NCBI RefSeq assembly: GCF_016859285.1
Contig: NC_053400.1
Location: forward strand, 33,535,501 to 33,599,500
Reading direction: 5' to 3'
DNA length: 64,000 nucleotides
From: Xiphias gladius
Taxonomy: Eukaryota; Chordata; Actinopteri; Istiophoriformes; Xiphiidae
A model generated the notes under the pieces. That model worked only from the letters and a program-made list of their open reading frames with translations, had not been told where the DNA came from and ran no database searches. Positions 47,156 through 59,680 of this stretch are shown piece after piece. Position 1 is the stretch's first letter, and each line of letters starts with the position of its first letter. Position numbers and translations under genes: made by a program.

Positions 47156-48597
47156 TACCAGAGAGCGCTGTTGGTGCTGCGACACACAGCACGTTTGTCT
47201 GTGTTCCTGCATATGATAAATGCAACAATTCAAGCCAATGTAGGAAACACATGAGCTCGTAGGGAAGAATTAGCGCTCTCAATAACTGCAGCAGGCACAC
47301 TGGTATGGTCTTTCGTTTATTTTCCACTTAACAGGGGTGTTGAGGATGTTACAGTATTTACAATATATCAGCAGCTGATCCAGTGAAAACATAGGAAAAC
47401 AGAAGCTTCGCACTGACAGCAGACATAAAAGATGACTGACAACAACAGCTAATGTTCATGGCTGATAGAATCCCTTCACTTTCCAGATTTACACTGATGT
47501 AGCTCACACCCTCCTGCTGTCATCCTCTCCCTGCACAGGTGTCCCTCGCTACTGCTGTTATTTTATTTATCATTCACATTCCGATGACCCATCAATAGTT
47601 CAGATTAAAAAAACACATTAAAAAACATACAGTAGGGACTACGGGAACAAAACATGCATCCCGGGTTTTAAACCAGGCGCCAAGTTATAAGAGGAGGAGG
47701 AGAGAATTACGGTCAATGGCAAAGCTGTGACTCAAATGCATGATCTGATTGCTGCAGAGAGATTTGCAGTGAAGCGCTGTTTAGTGTTCAAAAACAGAAT
47801 ATACGTTCACAGATATGTTGACAAAAATATAAATGAAACAACACAAATATGAAACAACCCCCAAAGAATACGATTCATCCTTTTCACATGTTGAAACTTT
47901 GGCTAAATTGTACTTCTGTTCTTCTCCACGGATTGTGATCATCAGGTCCAGTTCTCTTGATGATGGGACAAACCATCAGTGTTATGGTCCATGGTGTAAA
48001 TGGACACACACCTGAATTATAGTTAAATTGCTCATCTGTGTGGACTAATTTGGAAAACACCGATGTTTTTATATTGCAAGGCTTATCTGGGAAATAGAGG
48101 CCAGTTAGTCTGCCCGAATGAGACAGTGTTAGTGAGTTGGCCTCTTAAACATTTAACCTTTGACAAGGTCACGTCGCTGCCGATGGTTTCATCGAATGCC
48201 CGTTTCCACGTCTACTCACTGACACATTGCCTTCTTGTGGCAGATGGTACATTGAGCAGACGACGTCGCAGAGGAAACTGTTTAATCGTGCTTGAGAAAA
48301 AACTGAGCAGAAGAAAACCTGCTGCACAAAACTGAAGAGAAGCCTGAGTTAGAGCACATGATGTCGAACCCGATGGGAATGTGTGTTACTTGCGGGGTGG
48401 GTTATTCCCCCAGGCTTAATGCTTAGGGTGGGTCCATGCAACAGCTGTAGAAACTGTACCAGATGAAGCGAGCTCCCTGCTATACATCCTCTTCTTTTCC
48501 TCAGTCATGACTTGTGTCTGTGTGAAATGGAAGATTTGATGGCAGATTGAGGCTGTATTCCCACGCAGTCCGGTGTGGGGTGTGATTATCCTGAATC

Positions 48598-48620
48598 TCG
48601 CTCTCTCTCTCTCTCTCTCC
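48598..48620. repeat. (CT)n microsatellite
   Basis: A short CT tract of about 22 nt lies in the predicted GCAP-A 3' UTR. In transcript sense it reads GA repeat. Confidence 0.85.
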
Positions 48621-48796
48621 CAGATCAAATGACACGATGCAGCTTATTTCCATGGATTATTGCTCATGATGTCCGTGTCAAAAAACTGCCAGGAACATTT
48701 CTCCAGTGTTTCTGCTTGTAAACGAGATAAGAGCTGATCACCAAAGACAGAGTATTACCATAACCTTGTGTACAATCGTTTTTTGGGGGGGGGGTT

Positions 48797-50709
48797 TCAT
48801 GAATCAGGGTTCTTCTGCTGTTGAGTGAACCAATCACAGGGCCCGATGTCCAGTTTGAGCTGCTCCATCACCCATGGGTCCTTTTCAGCCCCCTCAATAA
48901 ATTCCTCCAAAGAAATCTGACCTGGACAATTCACAAGGTGAAAAAAAAAAGAAAGCCAGTATGAGTTTCGTAATGTAGTAACAGGTACAGTTCCAAATCA
49001 CCAAAGCTTAGGATCAAATTGTGTTCACCATAACCTGGTTTTGTTCATCAAAGTACAATAACAGCAGCACGAGAACACTGAGCCGGAGGGTTTGTGTTGA
49101 CACTGTATTGATGTGTTCACACTGTCAACCTGGAACTTACTGTCTTTATTCTTGTCCACCAGTTCAAATATTCTGTCACAGATGTCACCGATGTTCTCCG
49201 TGACGCCCGGATCATTGTGCCTCTTTAGCTTGTAGATGATCTGAACAGAGAAGAAAAACGACAAAGAAACAAGCTGGCGTCGGTTCAAATGTCTGAGAGA
49301 ACATATCTTACGCTAACACTTCTGTTGTCTTTGGACACTGTAGTACGTTTTATTTTATTGGACCGACACCGGCACCAAAGCAGTTCCTTGTTTCCTTGAT
49401 TCTGGTTCAGTATCTCCTATCCAGAGGTCGAAAATGAGCACTTACTGTACAAGCTGAGTTGTGCTATTAAAGAGTATTGCTTTGCTTTCAGGGGCTTTCA
49501 TGACTTTAAGCTGTGGGTTTGGCAGTTGCTTTATTGTTAATGGTAAGAATAGTTAGTGCAGCAGCCCTGCTCCTGTTTTAGCTAAAGCTCCACCTCTGCG
49601 CCATGTGGACCCAAAGTAAACACATTTCTGCTGTAACCGCAGCCGTCATGCTACTCGCTGAATACTAATTAATAGACAGGTGTCGGCACCGTTTGTTTTA
49701 ATTTTTAAAAGAATTCTGGACCGACACGTCACCGTTTTAAAAGGTAACACGCACTGTCCGGTTCCAGTGCACAAGTTCGCTGCGAACACACGGGTGGATT
49801 TCTGGGTTTCGAAGCAAATAAATAAACGACAAAAAAACCCCACAGTTTACCCTCACGGCTGTTTGGAGCCCGATGTGGCTTTGAAACGTATTCAATGAGT
49901 TTACTACAGTATCTCACAGAAACAATGACCAATGTGGAGTTTCCCTCTGTTATATTACCGTAACTCAGAGAAACCCGTTGAAATCTTGGAAAATATCTTC
50001 AAATACCTGCAGCTGAATGATGGAAAAAACATTAGGATGAGGCTTATTGTCTGTAGACACGCATCCTGTTGGAACAGTCCAATCTAAAAAAATGGTTCCG
50101 ATGTCAATTTTTAATCATGGGCGGAGCTGAACACTTACTTTCACAATGTGTCTTACTTCCTGTCTGTCCAGACAGCCATTTCCATCTCTGTCATAAACTT
50201 TAAACGACCATTTCAGTTTGTCCTCGAGTTTTCCACGAAGAACAAGATGCACAGCCGCCACGTATTCCATGAAGTCTATTTTACCATCCTGAAAGGAGAA
50301 CGGGGGGGTGGACAGATCAGTTGATCACACTGCCTTTACAGCAAGGACTGATATGATGCATTTACTCTTCTTTCTACAATACTCAAATAAAGTTGACTTT
50401 TGACCTCTTTGACTCCTACCTCTCTCTTCTATCTCCACTTTTATCTCTAGATTGGTATTTATTTAATATCTGACAATATCCTACTGTCAAAAGACACGGT
50501 TACACTACCTTATTTGTGTCAAAGGATCGAAACACATTTTCCATGAATGCAGATTCTTCTTCTGTGGAGTTGCTGGTGATTCCAAAGATTTTCTTGAATT
50601 CATGCAAGTGCAGATTTCCGCTCGGACACTCGCTTGCAAACTTACGGTAGAGTTCCTGAATTTTTTTGAGAGTCACTTCCTTATCTGTGGCACTCTGTGT
50701 TTGGCCCAT
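48797..50709 (-). CDS. guca1-like: Guanylate-cyclase-activating protein, copy A (4 exons, 191 aa)
   Basis: GCAPs are EF-hand calcium sensors of the neuronal calcium sensor family. They stimulate retinal guanylate cyclase when calcium falls in photoreceptors. Exons are 50,709-50,509; 50,288-50,139; 49,240-49,141; 48,921-48,797, all with GT-AG borders and matching phases. The protein starts [20 protein letters not shown], where Gly2 is the expected myristoylation site. EF1 is degenerate and contains the GCAP hallmark [16 protein letters not shown]. The EF2 loop is [12 protein letters not shown] and the EF3 loop [12 protein letters not shown]. The EF4 loop is DKNKDSQISLEE, with Ser where loop position 6 is usually Gly. 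The tail ends [16 protein letters not shown]. In transcript sense a C10 run lies two bases past the stop codon. The exact orthologue among the fish guca1 genes (c, d, e, g) cannot be fixed here. Confidence 0.9.
49330..49760. repeat. Possible dispersed repeat in GCAP-A intron 2
   Basis: The stretch includes 'accgacaccggcaccaaagc' near its start and 'ggtgtcggcaccg' near its end, around a 'ccacctctgcgccatgtgg' segment that looks like common teleost repeat sequence. I cannot define its ends or family. Confidence 0.3.
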
Positions 50710-53700
50710 AACTTTTTAATAAAAAGACGTGAAGTTGCTAAAACATTGAAAAACCCACACAGAAGCTGTCAAGCACATTCATCACTGTGCACCGCCCACG
50801 CACCCATGGCTCGTGCGCCCAGCAGAGTAAACTGTGTCGGCTATTTCCCGGTGACCTGTGGTTAAATCCAAATGACTTTTCAGAGATCTTCTCTAAAATC
50901 GTTTTCGTCTGTACCCTTTTTTCTTCAGTATTTGCATTCCCTAAAATCTGACAAAGCCACTCCACCTTCCTCTGAAGAAAAACCTTTTCATTCGCTCACG
51001 ACTGACGACTAAAGAATTAGATTGTTAACAACAGATCCGTTGGCTCTCTGACAGCAAAGAAGAGCAGATTGCCCCTAGCCAGACAAAAGTCCACCACCAA
51101 GCTCTCGGCGAGATTAGAAGAAGGATGACGTCAAAATCCAGGCTAAGCGCGGTCTTGATAGAACCGCTGATCCACTGAGGTCTGTCTGACAGTTTACCCA
51201 ACCCGATCTGCCGGGTGAACTTAGAGTAAAAAGTAAAACAGTGCTCTATTTGGCTCAAGAGACACATGAAAGCCCTGATGTTTAACAGTATCAGAAATCA
51301 ATAACAAATCTATTTCCCGTATTAATAGAATCAGCTGTCAATCAATCTAAGTTAGACGGTTTCGATGGATTGATTGGAATATGCATCTGAGAAAAAAAGA
51401 TTCAGCTTGTCCTTTTTCTGTCTCTCTGCTTTTCAACTGAAGAGTAAGATTCAATATCACCACACTTTTAATCAAATTCAGACTGATGACATGCAACTTT
51501 AGGAGCGTTGAAGATTTTTGTTCTCCAAATGTCAAATAGCATCGTTCCCCCAAATTTTTCGTAAAGACAAATGTCACGTTTTATCGGTCGCCAGCATGTT
51601 TTTGGCGCTTCCAAGATTTTAAAGTTGCAATGAGCAGCTGCGAACAGTGCAAGTGTTCGTACGTCAATGTTCAATTCAGATGAGTCTCAACAGTAAAGAA
51701 GTCATGGGTATTTTAAAAAGAGAATCATAGTGGAGGGCACACATATTTTCAAGGTCTCTGCTCATCGATAGCACTCACTCACACACACACCACTTTCTGC
51801 ATCAGGTACAGATTCGTTGAAACGCTGTGTCTCTCCCAGAGCAGCCTACATGAAACAGGTCTCCGCACCCAAGGACAGTTCCACCCAGTCAGACCCATGG
51901 ACGGTGGCAGAGCCACGATCTGCCCTTCGGACAAAAATCCCAGATCCAACCAATGCATTTGACACTGTTGCCAGTAAATTATGGTTGATAACAGCAGTAC
52001 CCTGGTCCTTGTGGAAGTGGAGGTTCTGTGGGCCAGGTCCAACTTCCAGGTCCACCTGCAAGTTTCTCTACGTCTTCAAGGATCCATATTTTTTCCATTC
52101 ATGTTTCCACTTTGGCTACTTAATATTGTCTTCCTCCCTAACTCTACTGTTGTTATTGCTGTGTACTGTGAACATGTGACATTGACTGCACAGCTCTGCA
52201 TGTCTGGAAGAGGGATCCCTCCTCCGTGCTCTTCTTCTGCCCTTGTAGAGCAGAGGTTCTTCCTTATCTGAACAAAGGATCATTGTTTGAAACCGGTAGC
52301 ATCACAGCTATAGAGAATAATACTAACACTCATCATCATCATCATCTGAGTGATTTGTAGTGACTTTGAAAGGTGGATCGGTCCCTGTGATATTTTATCA
52401 TCATAATGGGGTCTTTGGATTTAAGTACTGGCTGGATTATCGTTATTTTCCGACTCCGATCACTTGGTGTGATTTATACGACATTGCCTTCCCTCGTCAC
52501 CCGCTTGCGGCCAGTCACCTGAACTGCAAACAAACCGATCAGCAGCCAAGACTGTGGACTCTAAGCCCCTGAGGATTATGTCTGGAGCCTTCACAGGTAG
52601 GAGCTGGAGATTTCTGACTCCTAGTGGCACAATCAGAAAAGACGCCGCAGCTGACAGAAGTTGAAGAAAAACACAATGTCAAGTTTATATAAAAATATGT
52701 TTTAATAACAAAATAATGGGGCTTCTGAAAAGAACACAGCTTGAATCTTTTCCTCAGATTTGTACCAAAAATTAACAAACAAAAGAACACTCTGCATGAT
52801 ATTCTCCCACCTTGTTTCATGATTCTTGGTAGAATAACCGAATGGAAATCTGTGTCGATGAAATATTGCAACCATTAATCTAAATGTCTCCTGAGCGTGT
52901 TCGGTCAGTCAGGCAGTTCGGTCTTGTTACCCAAATGTTTGGCTGACACCACCTGGATTAAAGCTGCAGCACTAAATACGGTTATACCGCCACTGGGCCA
53001 AATGGCTGTGTGTGATGTGAAATGGTTTCTCCCGCTACGCTTCAGTCTCCCTCTGTCATCTCAGTGGTTCGGTTCTCCAGCCTGCAGCTTCGCTTCACCC
53101 CCACCGCTCTCATCAACCTCATTTCCAGATGCAGGCAGCTGTCGTCAGCGAAAAAAAAATCTCTGGTGAAACTGCTGTATGCTCAGCACTAAATGACGGA
53201 CGGACACAGATATTCCCCCAGGAGCTCATGCGCTTGCACTCATCGAGTAGCTCGACGCATAACCTCAGACGAATGTTAATGTTGCTCTGGGTCTGCTGAG
53301 TCTGTGAGCAAGAAACCGTTTGCTCACGCATTTGTTGTAACAACCTCATTTTATGTTAATGTTGAGTTTTAGCTGGTGGTTGGGGTCAAATAACAGGAAT
53401 GACTACTGCTTGAATAACGAAAAGTCTAATGTCTTCATCCATCATAACTGCGCAGAAAGAACCATTAGCTGGGTTGACGAATGAGCACAATGTAATGTTG
53501 TTATATTTACCAGCCCTCTGCAGGGACAAGTACACCAACAATATATTTGTATATTGTCACAGTTCTATTATGACCACAAAACATTTGACCATTTTTAAAA
53601 ATGTTATTGTTTAAATCATCTTTAGCTATAAATAGCCTAACTGTAGTAAGCAGTAATATCACATAAATACGTTTTTGAAAAAAACTGTTTTTGATAATGT

Positions 53701-53962
53701 GAGGTTGTTTATGAATATCCTATGGCCATCATTTCTAAACTAAAGATAAATGCAGTACAGGCGTACAGGCGAGGACTCGGACTCGGACTCGGACCTTTGG
53801 ACCAGGCGTCCAAATCACAGCGGAGCTGCAGCCGTGAAAAAAGTGCAATGCGCTCCAGCTCCAAGTCACAAGAAGCTCAACACAGAGACAGAGGCACAGC
53901 CTCTACACCTGAGAACTGAAGACAACGCGTATGCTGGGCCGTGAACCCACTAAGCGAGTGGG
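50710..53962. other. Intergenic region between the two GCAP genes
   Basis: The first few hundred bases above 50,709 should hold the GCAP-A 5' UTR and promoter, but I see no TATA box or clear upstream exon. A dispersed repeat is proposed at 51,850-52,265, and a short CATCAT run lies at about 52,329-52,346. The rest has no supported gene. GCAP-B 3' UTR should occupy part of the upper end. Confidence 0.45.
51850..52265. mobile_element. Dispersed repeat resembling a common teleost element
   Basis: The segment contains 'cctccctaactctactgttg', then 'gtctggaagagggatccctc' followed by a run of CTCTTCTTCTGCCCTTGTAG. I recognise the 'tctggaagagggatccctcctc' string from repeats near many teleost genes. 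Open frames through the first half on both strands are probably degenerate coding remnants or chance. Ends are approximate. Confidence 0.4.
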
Positions 53963-56487
53963 TCACGGCGATTTCCCGCAGTTCTGGATCACCCAGCCGG
54001 TGGCGTTGACATCCAGCTTGAGCAGGTTCATGACCCATTCATCTTTCTGAGCTCCCTCCATGAACTCAGACAAGGTTATCTGACCTGTGAGGGCACAAAA
54101 ACACAATCCACGTTGATGACTTCGCACCAATCAAAAACAGTGGAATAACTTTGATTTGAACTTCGAGCAAACGCCACATTCTACAGGTTTAAGAGAAAAT
54201 TTTACCAAAAGCGGAAAACCAACCCTACATGTAACTGTTTTGTTCTTCTTGACCATAACATGTAAAAATACGATCAGAAGGACGATGAGCAGTGCAATAA
54301 AAGCTGAAGATCACTGTCTAGGACCTCATGGGAGCCAGTGGTGAAAGTTTGTGAAAAGACTCTGAAAGACAGACTTTAAATTCTACACACAAAGGATTTC
54401 CGACCAGATTTCTACCCCACGCGTTGGACTCTGTAGTAGTTTGAACAGTAAAGTAAAGTAACTCAGGTTAAGGTTTGGTTAAGGCAACTGAAAAGTTGCT
54501 TAAAGTAAGTGAATGTTTTTCGTTCTTTGTTTTACTAAAAATGTTGACTTAGGTCAGAGTAGAAAACTCTTTTCCACTCATCAAAATTAAAGGTAAATTT
54601 CACAGAACTGACAGAGGAACACCCGACAAGCTCGCTGACCATCTACGGTCGGCACGTTGTTTCTACTTCAACGCAAGGGAGTTTGCTCAGGTTTGACTCT
54701 TCACTCTTACTTGTTCAAAACGAATTGGATTTACTTTTCTTGTGGTTGAGTCGCTCTTAACTGATGAATTCTGACGTTTGTTCGTTTTTTACTCACATGT
54801 CATATGTACACTACAGTAAAAGAGTCAATGGTCACTGTAATTACTCTTCCTGTACGTACTGGTAGGGTTGAAGTGATCCCTACTCCGTCTGTACGACATG
54901 GAGGGCAAATCCACCTCATATTAGTCAGAGCTAACCTGACGCTTTAGCCTCTAAGTCATAGAAATCAAACGTACGGCTATTTTAGTTCGAAAGACCTGGA
55001 CAGGGCAGTATCCTGAGGAGGAAGTACTGAAGGTACACACTGACAGGACGGATGACGACGGTGACCAACAACCCTTTCGATGTACATAAGGCCGTGCAAG
55101 GATCGTATCAACGTGGACGTGGAAAGAAATTCCGCGATGTGCTCGCAGACATATCGGTGTGACATAACATGGCGCCGAAACTCCAACAAAAACCAGTTAA
55201 GACAAAAACGCACATGTAATTCTCTGTTACTACGAACACACAGGCTCAACACGCTAAAGCACATGCTATACCCCTTTTTCCAGGGGTTTCCGGTGTGAAC
55301 TGTGTTGTTACGTACCATCGTTGTTCTGGTCGACCAAATCGAAGATTCTGTCGCAGATTTCGGACGGAGTCATGCCAACGTCGCTCGTCCGGAGCTTGAG
55401 TTTGTAGATAATCTGTGTGAGATACGTGAAATGCGTCTGTGATCGGGTGCACAAACCAGCAGTTTGAGACAAAGCTTTATTGGTTCTGCACTACACACAG
55501 TGTGTAATAATGTCATTGACACTGACAAACAAATCTCAGTGCAGAGTTTGTATTTCTTCTGGAGGATCCCAAATGTGCCCACAAATGTAAAATACACCTC
55601 CAATAAGGAGGAATAAAACATTTTTCTCTTGGATTACTGAAACAAATATTACCTAATTCCCTGTCAGACCAATCAGATCATGTGGAAAGAGGGCTAATTT
55701 TAGGTTTCTTCTTTTAGAGGCTTAATGTAAACACCTGAGATGTTCACTTCAAGAATAGCCCTGACCGAGACCTCCCACTCCTCATCTAATACCCTGTAGA
55801 CCTACAGTCCATGACCTCCGGCCCTAAGCCCCGTCACCAGGCCGGTCCTGTAATCTGTCTTGAGAGGATTTGTGTTATGAAATCTGGCCCTTTGACAATT
55901 TGGTAGGTTACATCAGCTGAAAATCCCACCACACTTGGTTCACATTGGCCCTAATCTCCACAAAACCTTAAAATGGATAAAAAAAACCCCATCTTGCAGA
56001 GAATGTATGTTCCTTAATAAATAGTCGATATCTGAACAGGTCCTTCTTACCCTTATGATCCGCTTCACCTCCTGCCTGTCCAGCTTGCCATTTCCATCCT
56101 TGTCATACATCTTGAAAGACCACTTGAGCCGATCTTCGAGGTTCCCCCGTAAGATCAAGTGAAGTGCCGCTACATACTCCAGGAAATCGAGTGTGTTATT
56201 CTGGAGGCAGGTAATGCAGAGTTGCATTTAAACAGAAATGAAAATCGAATTCAATAATTAGAAACCGCTGTGTTGTTTTTTGTTTTTTTTACCTGATTCG
56301 TGTCAAAGGAGCGGAATATTGTCTCTATGTAGAGGGACTCCTCTGCAGAGCTGCTTGGGACCCCGAAGATCCTCTTTAACTCATGTAGGTGCAGGGCACC
56401 GCTCGGACACTCCTTCATGAAGATGATGCACAGCTCCTGAATCTGGGCTAAATCCATCTCCTCGCTGTGGCTCTCCTCTTGTCCCAT
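53963..56487 (-). CDS. guca1-like: Guanylate-cyclase-activating protein, copy B (4 exons, 187 aa)
   Basis: Exons are 56,487-56,293; 56,200-56,051; 55,412-55,316; 54,084-53,963, with GT-AG borders. The phases and exon boundaries match those of copy A, including a 150-nt second exon. The protein starts [20 protein letters not shown], with Gly2 for myristoylation and a good start context (gagaccATGG). EF1 is degenerate with [16 protein letters not shown]. The EF2 loop is [12 protein letters not shown], with Asn at loop position 6. The EF3 loop is [12 protein letters not shown] and the EF4 loop DQNNDGQITLSE, both canonical. The tail ends [19 protein letters not shown]. The gene lies about 3.2 kb upstream of copy A in the same orientation, so a tandem duplication is clear. 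It should act like copy A on retinal guanylate cyclase, probably with a different calcium response. Confidence 0.9.
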
Positions 56488-56999
56488 GGTCTCCGGTTAC
56501 CCCGATGAGACAAGTCCTGACTGTGGTAACTGCTTGATGAGACTGTCTTAGTGAAAGTTCAGGCTTGCGTCTGCAGGACGCCGGTGCATCGGTCCTCACG
56601 GTCCAGTCACACTGAAGAGCTCTGCGCTGCCGTCCAGCCACTCCCTCAGCCGGCAGGGAGGTAGGAGGACAGTAATGGGTCAATCGCATTAACTCGTAAT
56701 CACTTGATCTTTAGCCTGCAAGGTGCTGTCCAAGTAGGCTTGAAAATGACTGGCATTACTGGAAAATTACTGTTACCAAGCCCCTAAAACCGTCTACTTA
56801 TTGTAAAACAGGCAGAGTCAGTTAAACCAGCTGGTGTCGATCTTGGTTGTCTGTGTGTTGGTCTGAAGATAAATTCTGGATTTAAAACTTCAAGGCTGCA
56901 CTTCTCCAAATCTTAGCACAAATTCAACAGTTTATCTATTTTCTCATTTCCACAGGCAAACTTCTATTTTCCTAATGATTACGTCATAATGAGATAGGC

Positions 57000-57026
57000 G
57001 TGTGTGTGTGTGTGTGTGTGTGTGTA
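57000..57026. repeat. (GT)n microsatellite
   Basis: A GT tract of about 26 nt above the GCAP-B gene. A TATA/ACATATA-rich low-complexity run follows at about 57,137-57,195. Confidence 0.9.
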
Positions 57027-57554
57027 ACAAATATTTTTTTCAACTGACCAGTGATAAAAGACAAATATAACAAAAGCTTTTCTTGTTTTTAGAAACTTTT
57101 TAGAGATTAAACAAAAAATATAAAGCTCTCTCTTTCTATATATGTATATATATACATATATATACATATATATACATAAATATATGTATGTATAAATATT
57201 TTACACCACATTTTGATTATTTAAATACCAATATTTTTATTAATGTACAGTATTCAGTTATATTGTTGACCGATAATGATCTTTTGTCAGTTTCAGGAGT
57301 CCACACGCTGACGACACTTTAGTCTGAATGTAATAAATACGGACAGTTAATGCAATAAAAAGTAAATAATTACACAGAGCAAAGTTTTGTTTTTTCCCCT
57401 TTTTTCACAAACTGAGTGTAAATGATTACAGTTTTGTTTCCGTGCATCCCACCAGATTAATATTCTCAGTTTTTGCACACAAATATGTTCACGTTTCTGT
57501 CTGTGAATATTTCTACAGTCCAGAACCTGAGAGGTGTGAAATATCAACAAAGGT

Positions 57555-57720
57555 CAGGGCTGTTAGATTAAGTGATCATGCGGGATCCGCATTAGTTGAT
57601 ATCGAGCCTTCGAAGGTTCAAGTCCCCTAACAAATCTACAATTAATCCAAAAACACCCTGTGAACCTGGGGTTTTTGGGCCCCTAGGGGTCTGGGGTCTG
57701 CCCCTTGTTCCCAGTTTGTT
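57555..57720. repeat. Repeat-like segment with a tRNA B-box-like motif
   Basis: The sequence contains 'gccttcgaaGGTTCAAGTCC', resembling a polymerase III B box, followed by 'cctgtgaacctggggttttt' and 'gcccctaggggtctggggtc'. No cloverleaf could be drawn, so a SINE fragment is more likely than a tRNA gene. Confidence 0.3.
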
Positions 57721-57869
57721 ATCAGATCTTTTACTCAAGTAATATTATCAGTACCGCAAAGTAATATACTTGATTAGAAGTAAAAAAATTCATCCCATCA
57801 AAATCTTCCTGAAGTAAAAGCCGACACAGTACTATTAGCAAAATGTACTTCCAGTATCAAGAGTAAAAT

Positions 57870-58145
57870 GATTTCCTCCAGCGAGGAGGTTACGTGATCA
57901 CCCCTGTCTGTTTGTTGGTTTGTGGCTTTATTTTTCAGCAGGATCACACAAAGACTACTGAAAAGATCTGCACCGAACTTGGTGGAGGGATGGGACGTGG
58001 GCCGGGGAAGAACCCATTACATTTCCGGCCAGATCCTGATCATTTGCTACGAATCTGAATTTTTTCCTCTGGAGTCTGGCGTATGTTGTTTACGGAGGTG
58101 TGCGGCCTACGGAGCCAATGATCTCGTTCATTATGCAGCAGACTG
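57870..58145 (+). mobile_element. Common teleost dispersed repeat ('aggaggttacgt...') remnant
   Basis: The order 'gcgaggaggttacgtgatc', 'ctgtctgtttgttggtttg', 'cagcaggatcacacaaagac', 'tactgaaaagatctgcaccg', 'aacttggtggagggatggga' and 'gaacccattacatttccggc' follows a repeat that is very frequent in fish genomes ('...tgtctgtttgtcggtttgtcagcaggatta...'). The copy is moderately diverged. The 79-codon frame across it is not a gene. Confidence 0.7.
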
Positions 58146-58679
58146 GCCTGTCAGAGTGTAATGTATATTATGGGATTATGTTACTAAGGCAGCGTGTTGT
58201 AGTTGGTGCTAATCTTCTCTACATTTTATACTGTTGGGTACCACAGACAGAATGAGTGACTCTGTTCTCGCTTCGGTTTTCTTCGGCTTGATTTTGTTTT
58301 GATTATCTATAGGACACAATTGTTGTTATCCGTATAACGGCTATGGAGGCTGATTTAAGATCACAAGTTATCGTAAACTATAGAAGACATTCTTCCTTAA
58401 AGTTCTTGACTTCATCGGTGCTTGATCAAATAAAATAAATGTAACACCTTTTTTTACCGGTACAATCCCGGTGATAACAACCTGACTACACGATTAGATG
58501 TAACCCAGTTGTCTACCCGAGCTGGAACCTTTTCTCTGATGCAAGTCCTTGGGCCGAAGAGATGAGCTGCGGCCCGGAGCAGAGAGCCAGTGTCTGTCAG
58601 ACTTGTTGATCCTCTTCGTGAACAGCTTTTCATGTGAATGTTCCCTCAGAAATGCTCCAGGTGGTGGTTGCGTTAGGGT

Positions 58680-59100
58680 TATCACGAGGCGGGATAAACG
58701 CTGTACACATGACGCACCACAAATGCTGGGTCTTTCTTTTTTGCCGATAGTCGATGAACGGAAGTTGCGTTCGATCAAGAAAAAAACCGATACCTGACTC
58801 CTGAGGTCAGTACAGATACTGATATTTGAGAGTAGAAAAAAAAATTCAGATAAACATAAATACACCATCAAAATAATGATAAGGATCCTTTCAATTTGTG
58901 CTTTGTTTATTAAAGAATCATGAGCGAGATAGTACAGAGCAGTGTAAAGTACATTATATTACAGTTACGTCTTTGGCATTTCTGTATCGCAATTGTTTGT
59001 CACTCAAGGGCCGACGTAAATGCCGATACTGATACATTTGTGAAAAGCTGCAATATCGATACCAATAACCAGTTAACGCCAATGATATCGTCCCGGCTGA
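58680..59100. mobile_element. Degenerate DNA-element repeat with TATCGAT-type motifs
   Basis: Elements such as 'aaaccgatacctgactcctg', 'tacagatactgatatttgag', 'aatgccgatactgatacatt' and 'caatatcgataccaataacc' recur with short spacing. Sequences of this kind are typical of hAT-like nonautonomous repeats in teleosts. The family and the ends are uncertain. Confidence 0.5.
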
Positions 59101-59680
59101 TTTACCTGTTGAGCTGTGGTAAAAAAGTTGGGGGATAAATATCCCGTAACTTGACGGCAGCTGGAAAAACCACACAAAACATAATGGACTGAGGAAAATA
59201 ACCTTCACGCAAATAAGCATGTGTACCTTTACTGACACACTCTGGCTGTGTGCAGAATTACAGATGAACTACAGAAAATAAATATGGGGGTTGGATGGAG
59301 GGAGAATATTTAATTTAGGGATTAAAGTCAAACAACAACCAGGACAGTTGCTAAGTAAGAGGTAGTTTCTCATTTATGATTTCACATTTATGTTTATAGC
59401 AAAAATAATATAGATATTTTCAAAAAAGCTCCTACAAAAATAGATGCAATAGAAGAATATTTCTCTACTGTGTTTAGTTATGGCTGGTTACAAGAAAAGG
59501 CTCAGTAGAACCCTGAACCTGCAGAGATCTGTCTCACAGTGACTGTTGCACCAACACTCGGTGGAATCATTTCTCCAGCTTCAAGCACGCTCCTCACAGT
59601 CGGCGCTCATTAAACCACAGAGATACTGTGAATCGGTCACATCTGTCCAGAGCCAGGGTGGGAGCCCTCGTCCAACACGT

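Larger units (their letters stand above)
45673..48796. other. Intergenic region between golgb1 and the first GCAP gene
   Basis: Apart from the CA repeat and the fold-back element, I see no supported gene. The low-coordinate-facing part probably includes the 3' UTR of the GCAP gene. The first canonical minus-strand hexamer, AATAAA, below its stop is at about 47,562-47,567, which would give a 3' UTR of about 1.2 kb. Confidence 0.45.
56488..59680. other. Intergenic region between GCAP-B and the PDE6-gamma gene
   Basis: Besides the repeats listed separately I see no supported gene. The part just above 56,487 should hold the GCAP-B 5' UTR and promoter. It contains 'actcgtaatcac', a loose match to a photoreceptor homeobox (CRX/OTX) site on the minus strand, which is weak evidence on its own. 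The part below 59,681 should hold the PDE6-gamma 3' UTR. Confidence 0.4.

Noticed and set aside
51779-52179. Overlapping open frames on both strands between the GCAP genes
   Set aside because: They lie in repeat-like sequence. None shows EF-hand or other recognisable content, so a third GCAP copy is not supported.
57555-57630. tRNA gene suggested by GGTTCAAGTCC and a short gttag/ctaac pairing
   Set aside because: No anticodon arm or T arm with proper pairing can be drawn. The neighbouring sequence looks like a dispersed repeat.
57922-58161. 79-codon plus-strand frame (MALFFSRITQRLLKRSAPNL...)
   Set aside because: It coincides with a very common teleost dispersed repeat.
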